DNA of 8,559 bases, taken from the NCBI GenBank assembly GCA_023484185.1, contig JAMDBC010000190.1, positions 1-8,559 of the forward strand. Direction: 5' to 3'. This document shows positions 1 through 5,141 of the stretch, piece by piece. The notes beneath the pieces were generated by a model that worked only from the letters and a program-made list of their open reading frames with translations, did not search any database and was not told where the DNA came from. Source of the DNA: Chloroflexota bacterium (GTDB taxonomy: Bacteria > Chloroflexota > Anaerolineae > Anaerolineales > Villigracilaceae). Position 1 is the first letter of the stretch. The number at the start of each line of letters is the position of its first letter. A program made the translations under genes and the position numbers.

Positions 1-473
1 CTCGGCTGAGGGACGTGTAAAAAAAGAATAAGCAAGAAGACCCTACGATCAAAACGCTTCACACTCCTCGAATTGTCAACCAGAGAAATAAATTTCTCAA
101 CCGAACCAGCGGACGAGATTATACACGATTCAAGAAAGATTGCACAGGCTTTTCAGCCGAATGTTAAAAGCTCGATAGTTGTATTTTGAAAGCCGACCGA
201 CTTCGGTTACAGAAAACACGATCTAAAAGTGACAAACCTGGCTTTTTCGAACAAAAAATGTGTGATTCTGCTGTTTTGACCAGTATCGCGAGACAGAGTT
301 AGTTCCATAATACAACACTCGAGCAAATTAAAGACTTTGAATATTTATATATCAACAGCCTACTCGTGATCAAATTTCCTTGGAAATTGGTCCAGTTAAA
401 ATACCATTTTTGAGAAAAGCCTTCAATATCATCCTGTTTTCCTTTACCGAACAAGAAAAACCAGTAATATTGT
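1..473. other. AT-rich stretch without a supportable gene
   Basis: No reading frame here has protein-like composition, a convincing ribosome-binding site or a family motif. The stretch is visibly richer in A and T than the genes downstream. It contains a few short inverted repeats: GAAGAA-free stems such as GAGAAA/TTTCTC at 83-98, ACCGA/TCGGT at 196-207, and AATTTCC/GGAAATT at 373-388. None is followed by a T-run, so I do not call them terminators. The region ends abruptly where similarity to ComM begins at about 477, so it may be sequence that replaced the 5' part of that gene. An upstream gene could end in the first 31 bases, but too little is visible to say. Confidence 0.5.
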
Positions 474-989
474 GTGTATCCCTGCCCGTGCGGCTATTTT
501 GGCGATCCGATCAAGCCATGTACCTGCGCTCCTTCGACTGTGACGAAATACCAAAAGCGAATCTCCAAACCTTTGCTTGACCGTATTGACATTCACATCG
601 AAGTGCCGCGTGTGGATTACGAGAACTTGAGCGAGAATAGGGCGGACGAATCATCCGAGACCATTCGTAAACGGGTGCAAACAGCCAGAAATATTCAAAA
701 CACCCGATTTACGAATCCCGACTCCTGAATATCGAATAACGGCTCTTCCAGCGACACTGTTTGCAACGCCGATATGCGCGTCGGGGAGATTCGGCAATTT
801 TGGCGGTTACAGGACGAGGGCCAGAGCCTGATGCGCTCAGCAATGACGCGACTCAATCTATCGGCCCGTGGGTATCATCGTGCCTTGGGAGTAGCTCGCA
901 CGATTGCTGATCTGGCGGGGAGCGAGGAGATCCAGTCCGTACACCTTACAGAGGCATTGCAGTATCGGCCGAAGATTGTGATGGGATGT
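474..989 (+). pseudogene. comM: Remnant of a ComM/YifB-type AAA+ ATPase (Mg-chelatase-like), C-terminal part only
   Basis: The translation from 477 begins in the middle of the family's conserved block (PCPCGYFGD, normally preceded by MN) and continues with YQKRISKPLLDRIDIHIEVP. Both are hallmarks of the C-terminal half of ComM/YifB, the hexameric helicase that aids branch migration in natural transformation. The frame is broken by a TGA at 726-728 but continues in the same frame with CNADMRVGEIRQF, LSARGYHRALGVARTIADLAGSE and ALQYRPKIVMG, the usual C-terminus. The damage is therefore a nonsense mutation rather than a frameshift. The N-terminal Lon-like domain and the Walker A and B motifs (about 300 residues) are absent, and a stop at 465-467 closes the frame upstream. 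The expected terminal stop after MG is TGT at 987-989, so the frame runs on to a TAA at 1134-1136 through unrelated sequence. Identity of the family is firm; loss of function is near certain. Confidence 0.85.
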
Positions 990-1120
990 CCCACCTTGTC
1001 AGTTGATGGGAACGCCCGTTTTACCTTTCCTTCAACAACCAGCTTTTGCGTGAGCAGTTACGTTATTATTACAGATCATAAAACGTTATTTCAAGAAGCA
1101 GTGAATCCAATGGCACTAAA

Positions 1121-1154
1121 GAAGTCCGCACCCTAAAAACAGAGTGCGGACTTC
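1121..1154. terminator. Strong 11-bp hairpin, probable intrinsic terminator of the minus-strand lipoprotein gene
   Basis: GAAGTCCGCAC (1121-1131) pairs perfectly with GTGCGGACTTC (1144-1154) around a 12-nt A-rich loop. It lies 35 nt beyond the stop codon of the minus-strand lipoprotein gene and is followed on that strand by only a short T-run (TTTAG). On the plus strand it is followed by AATTTA. It sits between the comM remnant and a gene facing it, so it could serve both directions. The poor T-tract lowers confidence that it works without Rho. Confidence 0.55.
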
Positions 1155-1189
1155 AATTTACCTTTCACCCGGAACTACCGATCTCTATT

Positions 1190-2167
1190 TCACGGCACAA
1201 CCGCAAAGTGATTCTTCAAAGTGTAATGGATATAGTTCTGCCACAGCGGAATGATATTCCCTTGATTATAGTCATGGTCGGAGAATGTTTGAAAAATCAC
1301 CCGTCCACCATAGCAGGTAGCAAGCGTTCCTTCATCGCCTCTCTTCGAAGAAAGGCCTGCCAGCATGGTTGCATCGCCCGAGCCCGCAATCATGATCTCA
1401 TCCCCGGAGCCATTCGCCCAATAACGGTTATAGTGCAGGAGCGGAAGCACCTGATTAGGTTCATTAAAGATGGGATGTGTGGGATCCCACCAGTAGATTG
1501 AATCAGCGAGGTCATAAGCCTTTCGATACTTGATGCCGCATCCGCTCAGTATCTTGGCGATCGGGCCGTTCGCCTCGCGCTGCAGATACCATACCTCGGC
1601 AATCAGAGCAGCTTTATCGCGCGTCAGACGCGTATTGATCACATCCCAGAACTCGCCGGAGACTATATCTTTGTCCTCCGCCCCAACGATGATCAGATCA
1701 TACTTGACACCCGAATCGAGATATTCCATGAAATGCCCGCTATAGGAACCGGTCTGGGTATATTTCAATCCCATTCCATCCAAGGCATCCTGGATCCACA
1801 TGCCAATGCCGCGCTCGTCTGTGTTCTCGTAAACCAAAATCTTGGCCGACTTTATCCGGGCTTCGACATCCTGCGTAGGCGTTGGTTGGATCACGGTGGC
1901 AGCAGGCAGGGGTGGAATGGTCGGCTGAACAACAACGGTCTGCTGGATAACAACTGGCGGCTGAGGCGTAGCTTGCGGCTGTATGTTGAGCGCGGCCTGT
2001 GTCAACTGAAGAGACATGGCCGTTGCTTGTAGCTCGAGCGCAGCTTTGGTAGAGTCAAAGGCAGGTGGATTGGTCGGAACCGTCCCCGTTACAATGCAGG
2101 CCAATAGAACCGCCGCAACTGCCAACCAAAGGAATGTCGTCCCCCGGCTTCCAAATCTTGATGACAT
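1190..2167 (-). CDS. Predicted lipoprotein with P/Q/T-rich linker and an amidotransferase-like alpha/beta domain; function unknown
   Basis: 325 aa. Residues 1-23 form a signal sequence (basic start, hydrophobic 12-23) ending in LLA-C24, a reasonable lipobox, so export and lipid anchoring are likely. Residues 40-105 are low-complexity and rich in Q, A, T, P and V, consistent with a flexible spacer from the membrane. Residues 108-321 look like one alternating alpha/beta domain: strand KILVYEN, helix to DALDGMG, strand YDLIIVGAED (157-165), strand AALIAEVWYL, a HPIF turn (231-234), and the closing strand-helix GGRVIFQTFSDHD...YIHYTLK. This pattern resembles class I glutamine amidotransferase-like or ThuA-like folds, but I see no catalytic Cys-His-Glu set, so no enzyme activity is claimed. 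GGGAGG at 2172-2177 lies 4-5 nt before the ATG and fixes the start. The gene follows ychF on the same strand after 53 nt with no terminator visible, so cotranscription is likely. Confidence 0.8.
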   Translation of the reverse strand: MSSRFGSRGTTFLWLAVAAVLLACIVTGTVPTNPPAFDSTKAALELQATAMSLQLTQAALNIQPQATPQPPVVIQQTVVVQPTIPPLPAATVIQPTPTQDVEARIKSAKILVYENTDERGIGMWIQDALDGMGLKYTQTGSYSGHFMEYLDSGVKYDLIIVGAEDKDIVSGEFWDVINTRLTRDKAALIAEVWYLQREANGPIAKILSGCGIKYRKAYDLADSIYWWDPTHPIFNEPNQVLPLLHYNRYWANGSGDEIMIAGSGDATMLAGLSSKRGDEGTLATCYGGRVIFQTFSDHDYNQGNIIPLWQNYIHYTLKNHFAVVP

Positions 2168-2220
2168 AGTGCCTCCCGTTTAGTTCATGAGCGCATCAAC
2201 AATTCGTGGCTCTATTTACA

Positions 2221-3279
2221 TTATATACTAGATCGGATGTGCATAATATCCCCATCTTTGACGGGATATTCCTTGCCCTCCAATCGTAGTTTGCCTTTTG
2301 CCTTCGCTTCATTCATGGACCCGAGGCTGATGAGGTCCTCATAGGCCACCACCTCGGCCCGAACGAATCCACGTTGAAGATCGGTGTGGATGGCTCCCGC
2401 CGCTTCCTGAGCCGAGGCGCCGCGATCCACCGTCCACGCGCGGACTTCGTCTTCGCCAACAGTGAAAAAGGATTGGATCTGAAGCAGGTCATAAGAAAGA
2501 TTGATCATCTTGCTCAGGCTTAATTCCTGAATGCCATATTCCTGCATAAAGACCGCCGCATCTTCAGGAGGCAGTTGAGCGATCTCCATTTCAAGTTTGC
2601 CCATCAAGGCAACAGACGGATGATCGAGTTCAGCCACAGGCGCGGACTGCCCTTCGCCCATGTTGAAAACAGTCAGGATGCGTTTGCGAGTCAGCAAACC
2701 AAAGGATGCAAGTTCGCGCGCTTCGTCGGCGGCGAATTCCAATTTGCGAAGCGGCGTGCCAGCATTGAGGGCTTCATGCAAACGTGTGAACAAAACCGTC
2801 TGGCGTTCGTTGAGGACTTTATCCGTGCCGCCTTTTCTGCGCTCTTCGACCAGCTTTTCCAATTTGCGTTCGACAGTGATCAAGTCATTGAGCATAAGTT
2901 CGCCCAGCATCATGTCAACATCACGGACGGCGTTTACATTCCCGGATGGATGCGGCACATTATCGTTGGCGAAGCCGCGCACGACCAGGAGAAAGCCGTC
3001 CATCTGGGCGAGTTGATTCAGCAGTTGCCCGGAAATGCCGCTTTTGGCGGCTCCCGTTTCAAGTCCGGCAATGTCCGCGTACGTCACTTTGGCATAGATG
3101 GTTTTCTTCGGTTTGAACATGCCAGAGAGTTTGGTCACGCGCGGGTCGGGCACATCCACAACTGCGGTGTGAATCTCGATACGTCCGGCGCTGGCGGTGG
3201 TGGGTGTGTTGCCGCGCGTCAACGCGTTGAAGATGGTAGTCTTGCCTGATTGGGGGAGTCCGATAATTCCTAGTTTCAT
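2221..3279 (-). CDS. ychF: YchF/OLA1-family Obg-like ATPase/GTPase
   Basis: 352 aa (family about 363). YchF is a cytoplasmic, ribosome-associated P-loop NTPase that in studied cases prefers ATP and affects translation and stress responses. Visible motifs are the P-loop GLPQSGKTT at 7-15, switch II DIAGL at 69-73 (a hydrophobic residue instead of the catalytic Gln, as in HAS-type GTPases), and NMGE at 206-209 in place of NKxD, matching the NxxE that goes with relaxed base specificity. A coiled-coil-like insert (about 125-175) follows the G1-G3 core. The C-terminal TGS-like domain (about 266-350) has the YchF signatures FFTVGEDEVRAW, GAIHTDLQRGFVRAEV and AKAKGKLRLEGKEYPVKDGD. The P-loop reads QSGKTT where most YchF proteins have NVGKST. 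I chose the ATG at 3277-3279 because it begins the family's N-terminus. An in-frame start at 3360 would run antisense through the tRNA gene. The ribosome site is weak (TAAGGT). Confidence 0.92.
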   Translation of the reverse strand: MKLGIIGLPQSGKTTIFNALTRGNTPTTASAGRIEIHTAVVDVPDPRVTKLSGMFKPKKTIYAKVTYADIAGLETGAAKSGISGQLLNQLAQMDGFLLVVRGFANDNVPHPSGNVNAVRDVDMMLGELMLNDLITVERKLEKLVEERRKGGTDKVLNERQTVLFTRLHEALNAGTPLRKLEFAADEARELASFGLLTRKRILTVFNMGEGQSAPVAELDHPSVALMGKLEMEIAQLPPEDAAVFMQEYGIQELSLSKMINLSYDLLQIQSFFTVGEDEVRAWTVDRGASAQEAAGAIHTDLQRGFVRAEVVAYEDLISLGSMNEAKAKGKLRLEGKEYPVKDGDIMHIRSSI

Positions 3280-3280
3280 C

Positions 3281-3309
3281 TTGACCTTAAGGTTAGGGTT
3301 GGTTATACT
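3281..3309 (+). promoter_or_regulatory. Sigma-70 promoter of tRNA-Leu
   Basis: TTGACC (3281-3286), a 17-nt spacer and TATACT (3304-3309) form a near-consensus promoter. Predicted initiation is at about 3316, 8 nt before the mature tRNA 5' end. The -35 box begins 2 nt upstream of the divergent ychF start codon. The -10 region also reads TATAAC on the other strand (3302-3307), see findings. Confidence 0.7.
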
Positions 3310-3323
3310 CTGCCTGCAAGTAA

Positions 3324-3405
3324 GCCGGAGTGGCGGAACTGGCAGACGCGCACGACTCAAAATCGTGTTCCTTCGGGATTGAGGGTTCGATTCCCTCCTT
3401 CGGCA
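3324..3405 (+). tRNA. tRNA-Leu, anticodon CAA
   Basis: 82 nt, folds by hand into a full class II cloverleaf. The acceptor GCCGGAG (3324-3330) pairs with CTTCGGC (3398-3404) with one G-U pair, and the discriminator is A3405. The anticodon stem CACGA/TCGTG (3351-3355/3363-3367) encloses the 7-nt loop CTCAAAA with anticodon CAA at 3358-3360, which reads UUG leucine codons. A long variable arm (3368-3380, TCC-TTCG-GGA) is typical of Leu/Ser/Tyr tRNAs. The T arm is GAGGG/CCCTC with loop TTCGATT. The 3' CCA is not encoded and must be added enzymatically. Confidence 0.96.
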
Positions 3406-3433
3406 TTATACCAGTACGATCAATATTTCCACC

Positions 3434-3449
3434 GCGGGCACTCGCCCGC
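3434..3449 (+). other. Short GC-rich hairpin downstream of tRNA-Leu
   Basis: GCGGGC (3434-3439) pairs with GCCCGC (3444-3449) around a 4-nt loop and is followed only by TTTG. It is likely a stable structure in the tRNA precursor trailer. It could protect or pace 3'-end processing, or be a weak first terminator before the strong one at 3461-3499. Confidence 0.4.
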
Positions 3450-3460
3450 TTTGCCTCTAG

Positions 3461-3499
3461 CGCGAGACTGCCCATTAGCAGTTTCGCGTTTTATTTTTT
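3461..3499 (+). terminator. Intrinsic terminator after tRNA-Leu, immediately before the ribosome site of the small ORF
   Basis: CGCGAGACTG (3461-3470) pairs with CAGTTTCGCG (3479-3488), a 10-bp stem with one G-U pair and an 8-nt loop, followed by TTTTATTTTTT (3489-3499). This is a textbook Rho-independent terminator for the tRNA transcript. It ends 1-3 nt before the AGGAG of the next gene, so any transcript of the small ORF and glgC that begins upstream must read through it. It could therefore also act as an attenuator. Confidence 0.85.
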
Positions 3500-3513
3500 G
3501 AAAGGAGCGCTGG

Positions 3514-3621
3514 ATGAAACTCTATTTTATCTTTCTACTGATAGATGGGCTGATCTTGCTAACGTATCCTTTTCTGTATGTCGCCAACAAAGTACGCCGC
3601 GTTATAAAACTCAGACAGTAA
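3514..3621 (+). CDS. 35-aa single-pass membrane peptide upstream of glgC, unknown function
   Basis: This short gene starts at an ATG 6 nt after a strong ribosome site (AAAGGAG, 3501-3507) and ends at TAA 3619-3621. The peptide begins MKLYFIFLLIDGLILLTYPF. Residues 3-24 form one hydrophobic, aromatic-rich segment interrupted by D11. The tail NKVRRVIKLRQ is strongly basic, so the C-terminus should face the cytoplasm. I do not recognise a family. It lies 29 nt before glgC on the same strand and each gene has its own good ribosome site, so the two are probably cotranscribed. It could be a regulatory membrane peptide, a leader peptide coupling translation to glgC, or a chance ORF. The ribosome site and the sharp hydrophobic/basic division argue for translation. 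Confidence 0.6.
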   Translation: MKLYFIFLLIDGLILLTYPFLYVANKVRRVIKLRQ

Positions 3622-3650
3622 TTGAAACATCACTCACACGGAGGCCTCCA

Positions 3651-4910
3651 ATGTCTGCAACAACGAACGATATTCTGGCTGTCATCATGGGCGGTGGACG
3701 CGGCGCCCGCTTGTATCCTCTGACGAAAACGCGCTCCAAGCCTGCCGTGCCAATTGCAGGTCAATACCGTTTGATCGATATTCCCATTAGCAATTGCATC
3801 AACTCCGAGATTTACCGCGTCGCGATTTTGACGCAGTTCAATTCAGTTTCCCTTCACCGACACATTACCCAAACCTATAACTTCGATGCGTTCCACCCCG
3901 GCTGGGTGCAGATCTGGGCCGCCGAGCAAACACTGCAATCTGCGGACTGGTATCAAGGCACAGCGGACGCCGTTCGCAAACAATTGTTTGAAATCCAATC
4001 CACAGGCGCAGAGCATATTATGATTCTGGCGGGCGATCATCTTTATCGCATGGATTATGCTGAAATGGCCGAATATCATTGGAAGAATGATGCCGATTTA
4101 ACGGTGGCCGTTCACCCGGTTCCGCGCGAAGAGGCGCCCCGTCTGGGTATTTTGAAATGCGAATCGGATGGCCGAATTTCCGATTTCGTGGAAAAGCCGC
4201 AGGACCGGGAAACTCAAGATAGATTTATCAGCCGGGACGATCCTGAGCGTCCCTTCCTTGGCTCGATGGGCATTTATCTTTTCAATACAAAAGTTTTGAT
4301 TGATCTGCTGACTTATCATCCCAGCCATGATGATTTTGGCATCAATATCATTCCTGAGGCTGTCCACTCACACAAAGTATACGGCTTTGATTTTGATGGA
4401 TACTGGCGCGATATTGGAACCATCCGCTCTTTTTATGAAATAAATCTGGAAATGGCGTCTTCCAGTCCGCCGTTTAATTTCTATGATCCCAAATTCCCGA
4501 TCTATACTCATGTCCGCTACCTGCCTGGGAGTGTCATAAATAACAGCCAATTAAAGGATGTTCTCCTGTGTAATGGTTGCCGCATCCAAAAAGCCAAGAT
4601 CACTCATTCGGTAATCGGTGTCCGCAGTCAGATTGCGGCCGGAACCCAAATCAAAGACAGTATTCTGATGGGGGCGGATTATTATGATCCGGGAAGGCGT
4701 CCATCCTCAATTCCAACAGGCGTCGGTCCCAATTGTGATATTGAAGGCGCGATCCTGGATAAGAATGTTCGCATCGCTGAGGGTGTGGTGATCCGGCCAT
4801 TCCCGCGCGGCACGGAAATTGACGCTGAGAAATGGTTTGTCCGCGATGGCGTGGTGGTAATTCCGAAGAATACCGAGATCCAGGCCGGTGCGCACATCGG
4901 TCCCGAATGA
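3651..4910 (+). CDS. glgC: Glucose-1-phosphate adenylyltransferase (ADP-glucose pyrophosphorylase)
   Basis: 419 aa, normal for the family. It catalyses ATP + glucose 1-phosphate to ADP-glucose + PPi, the regulated first step of bacterial glycogen synthesis, in the cytoplasm as a tetramer. The N-terminal nucleotidyltransferase domain (about 8-270) shows GGGRGARLYPLT (14-25) with SKPAVPIAG, YQGTADAV (101-108), the catalytic-base block AGDHLYRMDY with D129, FVEKP with K182 for glucose 1-phosphate, and GYWRDIGTI (250-258). The C-terminal left-handed beta-helix (about 290-419) includes LMGADYYDPGRR (339-350), a block shared with cyanobacterial and plant enzymes rather than the E. coli type. GGAGG at 3640-3644 lies 6 nt before the ATG. 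A longer frame open to 3330 would run through the tRNA and terminator and is rejected. No other glg gene is in the window, and I see no terminator after the stop. Confidence 0.96.
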   Translation: MSATTNDILAVIMGGGRGARLYPLTKTRSKPAVPIAGQYRLIDIPISNCINSEIYRVAILTQFNSVSLHRHITQTYNFDAFHPGWVQIWAAEQTLQSADWYQGTADAVRKQLFEIQSTGAEHIMILAGDHLYRMDYAEMAEYHWKNDADLTVAVHPVPREEAPRLGILKCESDGRISDFVEKPQDRETQDRFISRDDPERPFLGSMGIYLFNTKVLIDLLTYHPSHDDFGINIIPEAVHSHKVYGFDFDGYWRDIGTIRSFYEINLEMASSSPPFNFYDPKFPIYTHVRYLPGSVINNSQLKDVLLCNGCRIQKAKITHSVIGVRSQIAAGTQIKDSILMGADYYDPGRRPSSIPTGVGPNCDIEGAILDKNVRIAEGVVIRPFPRGTEIDAEKWFVRDGVVVIPKNTEIQAGAHIGPE

Positions 4911-4941
4911 TTTCGGTTAAGAATTTTGAGTATTTATTTAC

Positions 4942-4970
4942 TTGACATCTGCCTGCCATGAGAATACACT
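4942..4970 (+). promoter_or_regulatory. Near-consensus sigma-70 promoter for the riboswitch and P-type ATPase
   Basis: A perfect -35 TTGACA (4942-4947), a 17-nt spacer and a -10 TACACT (4965-4970). Initiation is expected at about 4976-4978, at the first nucleotides of the aptamer's closing stem. The transcript would carry essentially no sequence before the riboswitch, which supports both predictions. Confidence 0.85.
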
Positions 4971-4976
4971 CAATTT

Positions 4977-5085
4977 TGGTTGGGGAGTAGCCGCCTGCGC
5001 TCCTTAATTGCAGGATGGATTGTCGTCATATCATTGGTCGAAAGGCCATCGGCATTCCATGCGCTTCCAAGCGTTGGCAAGACCA
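4977..5085 (+). promoter_or_regulatory. yybP-ykoY family (Mn2+-sensing) riboswitch aptamer
   Basis: The invariant loop GGGGAGTA (4982-4989) is flanked by closing stem P1 TGGTT/GACCA (4977-4981/5081-5085) and an inner stem GCC/GGC (4990-4992/5076-5078). The 3' block GTTGGCAAGACC also matches the family. Three further helices fold by hand: CCTGC/GCAGG (4994-4998/5010-5014); ATGGA/TCCAT (5015-5019/5056-5060) continuing through GTCG/CGGC to an internal loop TCATATCAT (5026-5034) and a GAAA-capped TGGTC/GGCCA hairpin (5035-5048); and CGC/GCG (5062-5064/5071-5073). The known members dock the GGGGAGTA loop against the loop in the long arm to bind Mn2+, and control Mn exporters and P-type ATPases. 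The gene downstream here is such an ATPase. The family was recognised by eye; a covariance-model score would settle it. Confidence 0.88.
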
Positions 5086-5112
5086 CCACGAATATTCGTG
5101 GTGGTCTTTTTT
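5079..5112 (+). terminator. Intrinsic terminator, expression platform of the riboswitch
   Basis: GACCACCACGAAT (5081-5093) and ATTCGTGGTGGTC (5094-5106) are perfect complements, extended by AA/TT and followed by TTTTTT (5107-5112). The 5' half of the stem reuses 5081-5085, the same bases that close the aptamer P1 stem. Metal-bound aptamer and terminator are therefore mutually exclusive, which predicts read-through (gene on) at high Mn2+. The terminator ends 29 nt before the ATPase start codon. Confidence 0.88.
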
Positions 5113-5141
5113 CTTCACCCACTTCTTTAGCGGAGATTTTA

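Noticed and set aside
1..31. Possible C-terminus of an upstream gene ending in TAA at 29-31 (SAEGRVKKE) or at 18-20
   Set aside because: Only 6-9 residues are visible and two frames are equally possible, so no gene can be supported.
118..123. Minus-strand TATAAT that could be a -10 box
   Set aside because: The -35 region at 16-18 nt spacing matches consensus poorly and there is no supported gene for it to drive.
83..388. Short inverted repeats at 83-98, 196-207 and 373-388
   Set aside because: Stems of 5-7 bp without T-runs are expected by chance in AT-rich DNA and do not match a known repeat or RNA family.
380..580. 66-aa plus-strand frame overlapping the comM remnant
   Set aside because: It overlaps the ComM-like frame out of phase, has no ribosome site and no recognisable features.
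2575..3249. 224-aa plus-strand frame antisense to ychF
   Set aside because: It is a shadow of the strong minus-strand gene and is rich in F, H, Q and R with no motif.
3280..3360. In-frame extension of ychF to a start at 3360
   Set aside because: It is antisense to tRNA-Leu and to that gene's promoter, and family members begin at the MKLGIIG block.
3330..3650. In-frame N-terminal extension of glgC
   Set aside because: It runs through the tRNA-Leu gene, a terminator and the small ORF region. The start at 3651 has a strong ribosome site and the normal family length.
4980..5141. Longer reading frame upstream of the P-type ATPase start
   Set aside because: It would translate the riboswitch aptamer and terminator. 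The ATG at 5142 has GGAG at proper spacing and gives the family's N-terminus.
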